DNA of 64,000 bases from Oliverpabstia intestinalis (GCF_009696065.1 NZ_VUMS01000016.1:21759-85758), one strand, 5' to 3'. Counted from the first letter of the stretch, positions 9,343 through 18,646 are shown. A program made the numbers and translations. Notes: generated by a model from the letters alone, not told the origin.

Positions 9343-11028
9343 TTACTGCAGATACTGTGCGATCACCGGCCATACAGATGCCCGCTCAAATCCCAGTTTC
9401 CACTCAGCTACTCCTGCCAGCTGATTCTCCTGTATCAGTTTCATCTTCTCCCCGATGGACTGTTCATCTTCCACCCAGATGGTATAGATTCCATCCTCAG
9501 CTTCTACACTCGCTACATTCTGCCCGGCTTCATCATCCCAGTAAGTATCCATACCATGTTCACTGATATAATTTGCAGCTCCATCCATTCCCAACACTTC
9601 GCTGGTCAGATTTCCCGCACCAAATGGCTGGATCCAGACTCTTGTATAGAATGGAATCGCATTGATCACTTTCTGTGCCGGCACTTCTTTCAGTGTATCT
9701 TCGATACCTGCTTTTACAAATCCAAGTGAAGACACCGAACCTGCATCTGTGCTCCCTGCATAATGTTCATCGTAACCCATAATGATCACATAGTCTGCAA
9801 CAATTCCCTGTTCTGTTCTGTCATAATGTTTGCTGTAAGTCGGAACCGGGTCATCAATGGAAAATACTATTCCCTGATTACGGCAGGCAATCGAAAGTTC
9901 TCGTACAAACTGAATATAATGCGGTGCCTGTTCTTCTGTAATTGATTCAAAATCCAGGTTGATTCCATCCAATCCCACTGAGGCTGCCTGTGTCATCAGT
10001 TGCTGAATGATATTGGCACGTGCCGCTGTACTTGACAGGAATGTCAGATTATCCGTTTCACTGTTAAAATTATCGATCAGTCCCCAGACCTCCATCCCCA
10101 TAGCATGTGCCTGGTTTACATAATCAGCACTTGCCAGTGAAGAAATTGTTCCATTATTATCCGTCACCGAAAACCAGGTTGGTGAAATCGTGTTCACTCC
10201 CTGTGCATCTGCCACCATCTGTGCCAATGTTGCGTTTCCATCCATACTGGTCACCTGATGAAACGCAAGATTGATTTTATAATCTTTACTGATATTGGTA
10301 TATTCCGGTACAGTACTTGCATGTTCCTCATTATCATCCTTCGGATCCGAAAGTACTTCTTTTTTTATATATCCACTGTAGCCATCTGCCGTAGCAACTC
10401 TGCTCCAATTGTCCAGCTCCTCCTGCAGATACAGCGTATCTCCTTTTTTTACCTTGGCCACAATAGAACTCTTAATCCCGCCTTTCTGACGAATCTCACT
10501 GTTTTTCTGTGCCGTTACCAGCTGCAGATCATTCCATTTTGTTCGAACCACCACACGAGCCGGATCTTCAAAAGCAGTATACGTCATATCCGTATACTGG
10601 CTGACAAATTCAAGATCCAGATAAACACCGCCATCAATCTGTTTCAGTATCACATAATCCGTCATCTGAGTCCCTGCTGATGTCACATACTGCGTACTCT
10701 CAGGAACAATCTGAAATTCTTCCGTTGGCAACGTATACAGCATCACCTGCTGCTGACTGTCCCAGTAAAATCTGCTGTTAATATATGTAGCAACGACAGA
10801 ATTCTCTACATAATACCTTCCGTCGATCATTTTTACTTTTGCATCTTCAAGCTCATGGTTCACCACCAGCCCCGCCTCATCATCTCCGGTGAGCTGAAAA
10901 TAGTCTTTTCCGTCTATGATTGTTCCGGACGGAGTATATTTTTTAATAAATATAGAAAGGATCCCTGCGCAGATCACTAAAAAAATCAATATGATCACCG
11001 AAAAAACCGGTGTTATTTTTTTCTTCAT
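9343..11028 (-). CDS. Exported glycoside hydrolase family 18 protein with SH3 domain
   Basis: The 561-residue protein has one N-terminal membrane helix (about residues 8-28). Next is a domain resembling copper-amine-oxidase-N/stalk modules (about 35-165) and a bacterial SH3 domain (about 178-226). The last part is a GH18 barrel (250-561) with the catalytic signature DGINLDFE (Glu361), as in YaaH/SleL-type N-acetylglucosaminidases. It probably acts on peptidoglycan outside the membrane. I start it at the ATG at 11028, which has GGAGG ten bases upstream; the open frame extends 18 codons further. It is the first gene of a three-gene envelope group (GH18, DivIVA-like, amidase) on the minus strand. 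Confidence 0.85.
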   Translation of the reverse strand: MKKKITPVFSVIILIFLVICAGILSIFIKKYTPSGTIIDGKDYFQLTGDDEAGLVVNHELEDAKVKMIDGRYYVENSVVATYINSRFYWDSQQQVMLYTLPTEEFQIVPESTQYVTSAGTQMTDYVILKQIDGGVYLDLEFVSQYTDMTYTAFEDPARVVVRTKWNDLQLVTAQKNSEIRQKGGIKSSIVAKVKKGDTLYLQEELDNWSRVATADGYSGYIKKEVLSDPKDDNEEHASTVPEYTNISKDYKINLAFHQVTSMDGNATLAQMVADAQGVNTISPTWFSVTDNNGTISSLASADYVNQAHAMGMEVWGLIDNFNSETDNLTFLSSTAARANIIQQLMTQAASVGLDGINLDFESITEEQAPHYIQFVRELSIACRNQGIVFSIDDPVPTYSKHYDRTEQGIVADYVIIMGYDEHYAGSTDAGSVSSLGFVKAGIEDTLKEVPAQKVINAIPFYTRVWIQPFGAGNLTSEVLGMDGAANYISEHGMDTYWDDEAGQNVASVEAEDGIYTIWVEDEQSIGEKMKLIQENQLAGVAEWKLGFERASVWPVIAQYLQ

Positions 11029-11124
11029 TTCTGATAACCTCCTACTGCCCTTTATTATAACAACAGAATGATTTCCCGTCATCTTTTTTTGACATATTTT
11101 TTGTTTTTTCTATATTTTATCTTT

Positions 11125-11191
11125 GACTTTGACTCGTTGCTCGCGTAAAAATCAAAATTGGTCCACCGGACCAATTAATGATATGCAATGC
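11125..11191 (-). repeat. Terminator-abutting repeat, D plus truncated B part
   Basis: Reading the minus strand from the U-tract of the neighbouring terminator, the sequence is GCATTGCATATCATTAATTG, a perfect palindrome TTGGTCCGGTGGACCAA (11157-11173), then TTTACGCGAGCAACGAGTC. The same order recurs at 53488-53617, and parts recur at six other terminators. Confidence 0.7.
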
Positions 11192-11196
11192 AAAAA

Positions 11197-11238
11197 AAGC
11201 CACAGCAAGAATAACTGAATTTTTTCTGCTGTGGCTTC
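11197..11238 (-). terminator. Terminator of the small hypothetical gene
   Basis: AAGCCACAGCA (11197-11207 region) pairs with TGCTGTGGCTT (11227-11237). The minus-strand side ends in a U tract of seven residues. Confidence 0.8.
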
Positions 11239-11327
11239 TTCTTTTTGCAAAACAGCTTTTCTATGCAAGGGAGGGAACCTTATAGGATATTATTGTTTCT
11301 CTGCTGCTTTACATTTTCTGTTTTCAT

Positions 11328-11567
11328 TTATAATTTCTGTGTATAACCATCTTCTTTCTTCACCGCATCGAACTCCAGCCGGAGCAGACGTCCGTAAGAA
11401 TCCGGAACGTAATCTCTCATATAGGAAATATCTTCTGCGATCTTATGTGCTTTCCAGATTTCCTTCGGACTGCTGGGTTCTCCGTCCAGCCACAACGGAA
11501 TCCCCTGTGCCTGATAAGCATCCAGTTCCTTTCGAAAATCATCCTTTTGCTTCTTATTTTTTTTCAT
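11328..11567 (-). CDS. Small conserved-looking hypothetical protein
   Basis: A 79-residue soluble, highly charged protein with a lysine-rich N-terminus (MKKNKKQKDDFRKELDAYQ) followed by a mixed region containing IPLWLDGEPSSPKEIW and a tyrosine/arginine-rich part. No family was recognised. It is supported as a gene by its own terminator about 90 bases after the stop and by protein-like composition. The only ribosome-site candidate, AAAGGA, is about 17 bases from the ATG, which is long, so the start is uncertain. Confidence 0.55.
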   Translation of the reverse strand: MKKNKKQKDDFRKELDAYQAQGIPLWLDGEPSSPKEIWKAHKIAEDISYMRDYVPDSYGRLLRLEFDAVKKEDGYTQKL

Positions 11568-12146
11568 GTTTTTTGTGATATATGATCCTTTCTTAAGTGC
11601 ACAGCACCATTATTTTTCGAAAAGATGACACTCGTCCCATCAATTAAATTAATTACATTCATTTTTACACTTTGGGGAAAATACGATATTATACGCTAAT
11701 GAATTGAATAAAATTGTAAATAGTTGAAACGTTTTTTGAAATGTTTATAGATTATCAAAACAGTGGCTGGCCTCACATCCTTTCCAGGAACCGTGCCACC
11801 TCTTCTGGTTTTTATTATACCTGATTTTTCCTATAATGCAAGAAGAATATTACGAAAAGGCCGAAAACCATTAAAATATTACACATTTTCCTCAAAATTG
11901 TTGAATTCTGTCTTTATTCGTCGAAAATCCTCTTCCGTACGGTTTGCAATCTTTTTCTATCACCTGCAGAAACTACTGTGAAATAACAAATGCAGAGATT
12001 TTAATCCTTTACATCCGGTTTGCATATAGTATATAATAATAATGATTCAATATGCTCTTTTTGTAGCTAGCTACGCTGAGGCTTTTTAAACTGTACAATT
12101 GGATTCGCAGACAAGTGAATGATACAGTTATTTCGAAAACGGTGTA
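11568..12146. other. AT-rich non-coding stretch upstream of mecA
   Basis: No convincing gene was found. The stretch contains the likely mecA promoter (12008-12037) and, at 12109-12146, a 38-base repeat (CAGACAAGTGAATGATACAG then TTATTTCGAAAAC) that recurs at 32573-32612. Confidence 0.6.
12008..12037 (+). promoter_or_regulatory. Candidate mecA promoter
   Basis: TTTACA (12008-12013) and TATAAT (12032-12037) with an 18-base spacer. It lies upstream of a miniature element that now separates it from the gene by more than 300 bases. Confidence 0.55.
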
Positions 12147-12312
12147 CTAGAGCGTGTCTGAAAAAGGCTTTTCGTGAGCTGCGAGTCCCAGTTTGTGGGA
12201 GATTTTATCCGAATGAGGGCGGCGTAGCGGGCTACGGCAACCGAATGAGGGTAACATATACCGCAATGTAGGGCTTGCAAGTTGTGGAAATGATTTTTCA
12301 GACACGCTCTAG
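12147..12312. mobile_element. Miniature inverted-repeat element (MITE), intact copy
   Basis: The 166-bp element has perfect 19-base terminal inverted repeats, CTAGAGCGTGTCTGAAAAA at 12147-12165 and its exact complement at 12294-12312. It contains no gene. The CTAG at each outer edge could be a target duplication, as produced by IS5-type transposases (inference). A second, decayed copy lies at 63458-63607. Its right end is 31 bases from the mecA start, so it forms part of the mecA leader. Confidence 0.85.
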
Positions 12313-12343
12313 AACAATGGTTGATAGTAAGGATGTGATATCT

Positions 12344-13159
12344 GTGAAAATAGAAAAAATTAATGATACCCAGATCCGCTGCACACTGACCAGCGAAGAT
12401 CTGGCGGATCGCCAGCTAAAGTTAAGTGAACTGGCTTACGGATCCGAAAAAGCAAAAGATCTTTTTCGTGATATGATGCTACAGGCTCAGGATCAGTTTG
12501 GTTTTGAAGCCGACAATGTTCCACTAATGATTGAAGCAATTCCGATTACACCGGACAGTATCGTACTGATCATCACAAAAGTAGAAGACCCGGAAGAACT
12601 GGATACCCGTTTTTCCAAGTTTGCTGCCGGTATCGATGAAACTGCTCCTTCCCAGACGGAAGGGCCGGCTGTTACCGGTGCAGACGACATCCTGGATCTT
12701 TTCCAGAAACTGTGTGAAGGACGACTCAAAAAGCCTGTTGCTTCCTCTGAAAAAAATAAAACCGAAGATTCCTCCGACAGAAAAACAAAGATTCAGCCGG
12801 ATACTGCAGAAACGCACTCTGATACAGAGGCAGCGGAAAATGACATTGCTCAGACCCGTCCGGATCTGACCCGTATCTTCACATTTTCCAGTCTGGACAC
12901 CGTTATCCGGGCGGCTCTTACTTTAAACGGATGGTATACCGGCACAAACACACTCTATAAAGACCGTGAGACTACTTACGTACTGATCCTGCATCAGTCC
13001 GGCATGAATCCGGAAGACTTTAACAGAGTCTGCAACATGCTCTCCGAATATGGTACCGGCAAAGCCTGCACCGCTGCAACAGAAGCCTATTTCAAAGAAC
13101 ACGGTGAGATTCTGATAGCTGATCAGGCACTGCAGCAGCTGTTATTATTGAATGTATAA
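12344..13159 (+). CDS. mecA: MecA-type adaptor protein
   Basis: MecA proteins hand substrates to the ClpC-ClpP protease and, in Bacillus, restrain competence. The 271-residue protein begins MKIEKINDTQIRCTLTSEDLADR (initiator GTG read as Met), has the N-terminal substrate-binding region to about residue 100, an acidic low-complexity linker (about 115-175) and a C-terminal ClpC-binding-type domain (FTFSSLDTVIRAALTL onward). It is longer than the usual 210-240 residues because of the linker. I choose the GTG at 12344 because it gives the family N-terminus and has AAGGA upstream. The open frame otherwise runs back into the inserted miniature element. A shared bidirectional terminator follows it. 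Confidence 0.82.
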   Translation: MKIEKINDTQIRCTLTSEDLADRQLKLSELAYGSEKAKDLFRDMMLQAQDQFGFEADNVPLMIEAIPITPDSIVLIITKVEDPEELDTRFSKFAAGIDETAPSQTEGPAVTGADDILDLFQKLCEGRLKKPVASSEKNKTEDSSDRKTKIQPDTAETHSDTEAAENDIAQTRPDLTRIFTFSSLDTVIRAALTLNGWYTGTNTLYKDRETTYVLILHQSGMNPEDFNRVCNMLSEYGTGKACTAATEAYFKEHGEILIADQALQQLLLLNV

Positions 13160-13190
13160 CTTTCAAAATCAGGTTTCAGTTGAAATCGGT

Positions 13191-13222
13191 TCACGGAGTC
13201 AATTATTGATATGCAATGCGGA
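13191..13222 (-). repeat. Terminator-abutting D repeat
   Basis: The stretch ends ATTATTGATATGCAATGC and sits three bases from a terminator hairpin. It is one of four copies of this 30-base sequence in the window, all in the same position relative to a minus-strand terminator. Confidence 0.65.
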
Positions 13223-13224
13223 AT

Positions 13225-13271
13225 AAAACGAAACGGCAGGACATCTGAATTCTTCCTGCCGTTTCGTTTTT
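13225..13271. terminator. Bidirectional terminator between mecA and the DUF1858 gene
   Basis: AAAACGAAACGGCAGG pairs with CCTGCCGTTTCGTTTT around an 14-base loop. It has T tracts on the + side and A/T tracts serving the minus side. The two flanking genes converge on it. Confidence 0.85.
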
Positions 13272-13285
13272 CTTTACACGATTTT

Positions 13286-13486
13286 TTATTGTGCCAGATA
13301 ATCATTAATCTGATCTACCAGCAGATCTACATCCAGTCCATGAACCATCGCTGCTTCTTCCAGGGTCTCTCCCTGTGCAGACGGACAACCAATGCAGTGC
13401 ATACCGGCGCGCATTAAAATTACTACGATATTTGGATCGATCGTAACCAGATCGGCAATAATCATATCTTTGGAAATTTTTCTCAT
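13286..13486 (-). CDS. DUF1858 small redox-disulfide protein (copy 1)
   Basis: A 66-residue protein of the DUF1858 family, described as hybrid-cluster-protein-associated redox disulfide domain. It carries the hallmark GMHCIGCPSAQGETLEEAAMVHG with a Cys-x2-Cys pair, and the short helical remainder of the family. The ATG at 13486 has AAAGGAG upstream; ten further upstream codons are not family-like. A second copy is at 45119 and the hybrid cluster protein itself is at 27806. Function is not established; electron transfer or thiol chemistry around Hcp is an inference. Confidence 0.85.
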   Translation of the reverse strand: MRKISKDMIIADLVTIDPNIVVILMRAGMHCIGCPSAQGETLEEAAMVHGLDVDLLVDQINDYLAQ

Positions 13487-13680
13487 TCTGTTTATCTCCT
13501 TTCCTGTGATACGCACATTATAATACCATTTTCTCCCGTAGGCAACTGTTGTATCACACCAAAATCATACAAACTCCTGCGATTGTACGTAAATTTGTAC
13601 TTGTAATCCTGCACTACTTATATTAGAATTAGCATATAGCCGAGAGTATATCGGTAAATACGAAAAGGAGGATTTGAATT

Positions 13681-13851
13681 ATGGCATATGTAATTTCTGA
13701 CGAATGTGTAGCATGTGGAACATGCGCTGGTGAATGTCCAGTAGAAGCTATCAGCGAAGGTGATGGAAAATATGTTATCGATGCTGATACTTGTGTAGAA
13801 TGCGGTACCTGTGCAGGTGTCTGTCCTACAGAAGCTATCGTTGAAGAATAA
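13681..13851 (+). CDS. 2[4Fe-4S] ferredoxin
   Basis: A 56-residue clostridial-type ferredoxin. It has two Cys-x2-Cys-x2-Cys-x3-Cys-Pro clusters, CVACGTCAGECP (Cys9, 12, 15, 19) and CVECGTCAGVCP, related by the usual internal duplication. It would be the general low-potential electron carrier of fermentative metabolism in the cytosol. GGAGG lies about ten bases before the ATG. It is a single-gene unit: a strong terminator follows the TAA by about 30 bases. The gene is too short for many gene finders. Confidence 0.95.
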   Translation: MAYVISDECVACGTCAGECPVEAISEGDGKYVIDADTCVECGTCAGVCPTEAIVEE

Positions 13852-13883
13852 TTATTATTTTAAATATAATTATTTCCGCGCGG

Positions 13884-13923
13884 AAGAAGGAGCTGTACAC
13901 AAAACTGTGTACAGCTCCTTCTT
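13884..13923 (+). terminator. Terminator of the ferredoxin gene
   Basis: AAGAAGGAGCTGTACAC pairs perfectly with GTGTACAGCTCCTTCTT around a six-base loop, followed by T residues. Confidence 0.92.
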
Positions 13924-13962
13924 TATGTTATTTAGTAACTGTTTGCTCCCTTCACAGTTACG

Positions 13963-14535
13963 TTATTTTTTCTTTTTGCGATTTTCCTGCGTGGCGGCGA
14001 CCATTTTTCTGGATTGTTGATGTCGCCGGATCGCTTCATCCAATCTTCGGTAACGTCCTTCTTTCCTCTCCTTCAGTTCAATATCGTGAATCAGGCGTTC
14101 CATGATTGCCTGAAAACGTTCTTCTTTTGTCGGTTGTTCAGATCTTCTTTTCTGCTTTTCTTCTTTTTTTTCAAAGGACTGCTCTGTCAAAAATTTCCGT
14201 GGAGTTACAATCTTTACCTGAATCTGTTCTTCCTGAAATTCCGGCTCTGTTTTCTGTTGTTTTATAATACCCTCTCCCGACATCCTATGTTCTTCCACTT
14301 GCGGAATTTCATCCTTCTCATGAAGTTTCTCTTTTATTGTCTTTAACTGCAAACCCTCTTTTTTCAGTTCCTTGATTTTCTGAAATATTTCCAGATCTTT
14401 ATCGGTGTAGTATCGATGTCCCATCTCATTTCGTTTGATGGACAAGCCCAGTTCCTCTTCCCAGTAGCGCAGTACATGAGGTTCTACCTGAACCAGTTTT
14501 GCCGTCTCAGAAATCAGGTATCTGGTTTCTTTCAT
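13963..14535 (-). CDS. MerR-family transcriptional regulator with basic coiled-coil tail
   Basis: The 190-residue protein has an N-terminal MerR winged-helix domain: YLISETAKLVQVEPHVLRYWEEELGL, then RNEMGHRYYTDKDLEIFQKIKELKKEGL (residues 5-70). The rest is a lysine/glutamate/arginine-rich helical tail with no recognised ligand domain. That arrangement is closer to RacA-like or effector-less MerR proteins than to metal sensors. The ATG at 14535 has AGGAGG ten bases upstream. That site is one arm of a 10-base inverted repeat (14543-14580), so translation may be occluded by a hairpin in transcripts coming from dnaB. Target genes are unknown. Confidence 0.8.
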   Translation of the reverse strand: MKETRYLISETAKLVQVEPHVLRYWEEELGLSIKRNEMGHRYYTDKDLEIFQKIKELKKEGLQLKTIKEKLHEKDEIPQVEEHRMSGEGIIKQQKTEPEFQEEQIQVKIVTPRKFLTEQSFEKKEEKQKRRSEQPTKEERFQAIMERLIHDIELKERKEGRYRRLDEAIRRHQQSRKMVAATQENRKKKK

Positions 14536-14542
14536 AATACAA

Positions 14543-14580
14543 GTACCTCCTGCACTCATTATAGAGCATACAGGAGGTAC
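14543..14580 (-). promoter_or_regulatory. Inverted repeat covering the ribosome site of the MerR-like gene
   Basis: GTACCTCCTG (14543-14552) and CAGGAGGTAC (14571-14580) are exact complements separated by 18 bases. On the minus strand the 3' arm contains the AGGAGG that serves the ATG at 14535. The spacer contains a TATAAT-like sequence. Confidence 0.6.
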
Positions 14581-14606
14581 TTTACAAGAAAATCTCTTCG
14601 CCTTTT

Positions 14607-15941
14607 TTAGTCCTTTTTCGCGTTAACAAACCGAGTGTACTCCGGCATCCATACCAGATTTACTGTACCGATCGGGCCGTTTCGCTGTTTGGCGATGATA
14701 ATTTCCGCCATGTTTTTGTTTTCAGTATCTTTATTATAATAATCATCACGATAAATGAACATAACCACGTCCGCATCCTGCTCGATCGCTCCTGATTCTC
14801 GGAGGTCTGAAAGCATCGGCCGTTTATCATCTCGTTTTTCCACCGCACGGCTCAGCTGTGACAGCGCAACCACCGGAACATTTAACTCTCTGGCTACCCC
14901 TTTCAGTGCCCGGGAAATATCAGAAATTTCCTGCTGACGGGAATCACCGCCACGTCCACTACCGGACATCAACTGTAAGTAGTCAATGATAATAATATCC
15001 AGTCCCTGTTCCAATTTGAATTTTCTGCATTTGGACCGAAGCTCAGAAATAGAAATACCTGGTGTATCATCAATGATCAGACGGGAATTTCCAATCACAC
15101 CGGCTCCCTCGATCAATTTCGCCCAGTCTTCATCTTCCAGACTTCCGGTACGGATCTTTTGAGAATCCACCTTAGACTCCAGTGAGAACAGACGGTTCAC
15201 CAGCTGTTCCTTACTCATCTCCAGCGAAAAGATGGCTACTGATTTGTCTTTTCGAAAAGCCATATACTGTGCCATATTCAGAACAAATGCCGTCTTACCC
15301 ATGGAAGGACGAGCCGCTACCAGGATAAAATCCGAAGGTTGCAGACCGGATGTCTTATAATCCAGATCCACAAAGCCCGTTGGAATTCCCGTTACAGTTC
15401 CCTTCGTCTGTGAAGCTTTCTCGATGGTCTCCAGGGCGTTTAACACCACCTGGCGAATCGGAACATAATCTCCACCCGTTCTGGTCTGAAGAAGCTGAAA
15501 CAGCTGCTTTTCTGTATCTTCCATGATTTCTTCCACCGGTTCTTTATCCAGATAACAGGTATTGGCAATATCTTCGTTCATCTTGATCAGTCGGCGCAAC
15601 ATTGCTTTTTCTTTGACGATTTTTGCATAATGTCCTACGTTAACCGAAGTAGGTACCGCCGTCAGAAGATCCTTTGCAAATTCCATGCTGCTGATCTCCG
15701 GCGGAACATCCTTTTCTTTCAGTTTCTCCGGAAGTGTGACAAAGTCTACCGGTTTTCCTTCGTTATATAATTCCACCATGGAATCGAAAACAATTCCCAT
15801 CTGCTGTCGATAGAACTCATCTCCGGTCAGGATCTCGGATGCAATCATAATCGCCTCACGGTTCATCATCATACAACCGATGACAGAGCGCTCCGCATCA
15901 TCGCTGTGGGGCAGAATTCGTTTAATCAGTTCTTCTTCCAC
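14607..15941 (-). CDS. dnaB: Replicative DNA helicase DnaB
   Basis: The 444-residue hexameric helicase unwinds DNA at the replication fork. The N-terminal primase-interaction domain (residues 1-150) includes AERSVIGCMM. The RecA-like domain has Walker A ARPSMGKTAF, DnaB motif SLEMSKEQL, Walker B IIIDYLQLM and the arginine-finger region RESGAIEQDADVVMFIYRDDYY. The start is a GTG at 15941 with AGGAGG nine bases upstream; no ATG in that area fits. It forms an operon after gdpP and rplI (13 bases from rplI), a conserved order in Firmicutes. Confidence 0.96.
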   Translation of the reverse strand: MEEELIKRILPHSDDAERSVIGCMMMNREAIMIASEILTGDEFYRQQMGIVFDSMVELYNEGKPVDFVTLPEKLKEKDVPPEISSMEFAKDLLTAVPTSVNVGHYAKIVKEKAMLRRLIKMNEDIANTCYLDKEPVEEIMEDTEKQLFQLLQTRTGGDYVPIRQVVLNALETIEKASQTKGTVTGIPTGFVDLDYKTSGLQPSDFILVAARPSMGKTAFVLNMAQYMAFRKDKSVAIFSLEMSKEQLVNRLFSLESKVDSQKIRTGSLEDEDWAKLIEGAGVIGNSRLIIDDTPGISISELRSKCRKFKLEQGLDIIIIDYLQLMSGSGRGGDSRQQEISDISRALKGVARELNVPVVALSQLSRAVEKRDDKRPMLSDLRESGAIEQDADVVMFIYRDDYYNKDTENKNMAEIIIAKQRNGPIGTVNLVWMPEYTRFVNAKKD

Positions 15942-15954
15942 GGAAGAATTCCTC

Positions 15955-16401
15955 CTATGCTTCTTTTACCACAACCTTCAGTTCACCTGTTACCTTCGGA
16001 TGTAACTTGATTGGCACCATAGTTGTACCCAGCTCTTTGATCGGAGCTGAAAGCTGCAGTTTCTTTTTGTCCAGTTCATATCCAAGCTGTGCCTTTGCCG
16101 CCTCCGCGATCTCTTTTGCAGAGATGGATCCGAAAGTTCTTCCACCTTCTCCAACTTTAATGCCTACGGTTACCTGTTTGTCTTTCAGTTCTTCCGCGAA
16201 TGCTTTTGCAGCATCCAGATTTTCCTGTGCTACTTTGTCTTTATGAGCTTTCTGAAGTTTCAGATCATTCATATTTTTTCCGGTTGCTTCCACACCAAGT
16301 TTTTTGGGAAGCAGAAGATTTCTTGCGTATCCGTCACTTACATTAACAACCTGTCCTTTTTTTCCAAGAGCTTTTACATCTTCAAGCAAAATAACTTTCA
16401 T
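15955..16401 (-). CDS. rplI: 50S ribosomal protein L9
   Basis: The 148-residue L9 of the large subunit. The N-terminal domain has the family start [33 protein letters not shown], then the long connecting helix and the C-terminal domain ([19 protein letters not shown]). GGAGA precedes the ATG. The stop of gdpP is three bases from this start, so the two genes are coupled. Confidence 0.97.
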   Translation of the reverse strand: MKVILLEDVKALGKKGQVVNVSDGYARNLLLPKKLGVEATGKNMNDLKLQKAHKDKVAQENLDAAKAFAEELKDKQVTVGIKVGEGGRTFGSISAKEIAEAAKAQLGYELDKKKLQLSAPIKELGTTMVPIKLHPKVTGELKVVVKEA

Positions 16402-16403
16402 CT

Positions 16404-18449
16404 TTATATATCTCCTTCATCTAGCATTTTCTGTAAAGTCTGTTTCAGTACATCTTTCGCCTCTGTAATAGAGTAATGTTCCAGCTGCGCTCCTGCGATA
16501 TTCAGGTGCCCGCCACCGCCAAGGCGTTCCATCACAATCTGTACATTTATTTCGTCGATGGATCTTGCACTGATATAAATCGTATTGCGATAATCTGTCA
16601 GCACAAAAGATGCCTTTACCCCAATGATATTCAGCAACTCATTTGCCGCCTGTGCACCAATCACTGTAGGGCTGTCAAGTCCTTCACTTGGACACACCGA
16701 AATTGCAAAGTGTTCACGAAACAGTTCTGCGTTTCGGATTGCTTCTCCTTTAGCCCGATAATCCTCAACATGTTCACGAAACATCTTTCTTACCCTTGTC
16801 ACATCCGCACCACATCTCCGCAGAAAAGCTGCGGCCTCAAACGTGCGTACACCGGTTTTTGTAAGAAAATTATTGGTATCGATCATTATTCCCGCATACA
16901 GACTGTCAGCCTCTATATTCCGGATCCGAATACCGTCCGCAAAATATTGCAGAATCTCTGCAACCATCTCGCAGGCCGATGATGCATAGGGTTCAATATA
17001 AGATAATACCGCATTCTGAATAATATCTTTACTCTGTCTGTGATGATCCAGTACCACGATTGTCTTGGTCATATACAGAAGTTCTTCACATTCTGTATAA
17101 CCTGGTCGGTTCGTATCCACTACAACCACTACCGTATTATCATCCACAATCTCTTTTGCTTCATGACTTGTGACAAACATCCGGAAATCATAATCCTGGC
17201 TGTGCAGGAACCCGTCCATCAGCGGACGGATCGATGAAGTCGGATTATTGATTACAATATAAGCTTTTTTCTCCAGAGTTCTTGCAGCCCGGTAGATACC
17301 GATGGCAGCTCCGAAAGAATCCACATCTGTAATCTTGTGTCCCATGACCACGATCTTGTCCTTACTGCTCATAAATTCTTTCAGAGCATGGGCTTTCACT
17401 CTGGCTTTCACTCTGGTAGTCTTTTCCATCATCTGAGATTTTCCGCCAAAATACGTGATATTATTGCCATCTTTGATGACAACCTGGTCACCACCACGAC
17501 CAAGAGCCAGTTCCATGGCGATCCGGGCCGATTCGGAAGTATGCGCATACGAATCCGCATTGATACCGATACCGATACTGATAGTTACCGCCATCTCATT
17601 TCCGATATTTACAGATTTTACTTCTTCCAGAATATTAAATTTTTTCTCTTTTAACTGTTCCAGTGACTTACGGCGCATGACCAGAAAATATTTATCTTTT
17701 TCCAGTTTCTTCACCACGCCGTCTATCGAAGCAAAATACTTGTTGATCTTACGATCAATCAGCGCGATCAACAAAGAGCTTCTGACCTCTTCAACGCTTT
17801 CTAGCGCTTCCTCATAATTATCCAGATACAAAAGTCCGGTCACAAGCTGTTCTTCCTGATTCTTCCGCATATACTTTTTAAGTTCTGTTTCATCAAAAAG
17901 ATAGGCTGCAATCAAATAATTCTTCTCTTTATCTGCATCTATGATCTGAGAACCATCCAGCAGTTCATCGATCTCTACTCTTCGCATGTTCAGCCGAAAA
18001 TCATGATCCTGATATGCGACTTCGAAATCTCTTACTTCCTCCGGCAACGGAAGTTTGTTCATTGTCACCTCCGGAAAAATATTTCCGATAAAGCGACGGT
18101 ACTTCTGATCTTTCCCCGTCAGATAAAGGAACTCATCATTCATCCAGAGGATCTTTCCTTCTGCATCCAGCAAGGCATAGGGAAGTGCAAAGTTTTTCAT
18201 CAGACTTTTCTGCACCTGACCATATTGGGTAGCAAAAGAAATCAGTTCGTTGAGGAACACCGGTCTTCTGTGAAAATATAGCAGAATCCCGAGCAACAGA
18301 TACACTGCCGTAAATACTGTACCGATTCCTCCCGCCTTCCAGCTGACGCTGTATAATAACACATCCATTGCCACCAGAAGTATCGTCAGAATAAAAGGCC
18401 AGCGCATATATGTTGCCAGCTTACCCTTTAACTTAATTCCATCTTTCAT
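16404..18449 (-). CDS. gdpP: Cyclic-di-AMP phosphodiesterase GdpP
   Basis: Hydrolyses the second messenger c-di-AMP, which governs osmolyte and potassium balance and beta-lactam tolerance. The 681-residue protein has two N-terminal membrane helices (about residues 15-55) and a PAS-like domain (about 85-190). A degenerate GGDEF domain follows (about 200-345), in which the normal GGDEF loop is not preserved. The DHH phosphoesterase domain shows [14 protein letters not shown] and VLDHHRQ, and the DHHA1 domain has [12 protein letters not shown]. The order gdpP-rplI-dnaB is typical of Firmicutes. The ribosome site before the ATG is weak. Confidence 0.95.
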   Translation of the reverse strand: MKDGIKLKGKLATYMRWPFILTILLVAMDVLLYSVSWKAGGIGTVFTAVYLLLGILLYFHRRPVFLNELISFATQYGQVQKSLMKNFALPYALLDAEGKILWMNDEFLYLTGKDQKYRRFIGNIFPEVTMNKLPLPEEVRDFEVAYQDHDFRLNMRRVEIDELLDGSQIIDADKEKNYLIAAYLFDETELKKYMRKNQEEQLVTGLLYLDNYEEALESVEEVRSSLLIALIDRKINKYFASIDGVVKKLEKDKYFLVMRRKSLEQLKEKKFNILEEVKSVNIGNEMAVTISIGIGINADSYAHTSESARIAMELALGRGGDQVVIKDGNNITYFGGKSQMMEKTTRVKARVKAHALKEFMSSKDKIVVMGHKITDVDSFGAAIGIYRAARTLEKKAYIVINNPTSSIRPLMDGFLHSQDYDFRMFVTSHEAKEIVDDNTVVVVVDTNRPGYTECEELLYMTKTIVVLDHHRQSKDIIQNAVLSYIEPYASSACEMVAEILQYFADGIRIRNIEADSLYAGIMIDTNNFLTKTGVRTFEAAAFLRRCGADVTRVRKMFREHVEDYRAKGEAIRNAELFREHFAISVCPSEGLDSPTVIGAQAANELLNIIGVKASFVLTDYRNTIYISARSIDEINVQIVMERLGGGGHLNIAGAQLEHYSITEAKDVLKQTLQKMLDEGDI

Positions 18450-18646
18450 ACTCTGTACCTATTATCGATTTTCCCTCCGCATATTCTATCCCCACAGAGT
18501 AAAAATCTCCTTTTCCAAGTACACCTTTGCTTTCTTTAAACAAAGGTATGATTTTCCGGCACTCTGTCAAAAATGACAAACCACCAAATTACTCTCCTAT
18601 TATATCATTTCCCGCGCAAAGAAAAAAGTCTTTTCTTTTTAAACAA

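Noticed and set aside
12275..12343. Upstream extension of mecA starting inside the MITE
   Set aside because: The added residues come from the element's right end and do not resemble MecA; the GTG at 12344 fits the family.
18003..18281. Open frames on the strand opposite gdpP, dnaB, hcp and other long genes
   Set aside because: They mirror strongly supported genes, have no ribosome sites and show no recognisable protein families.
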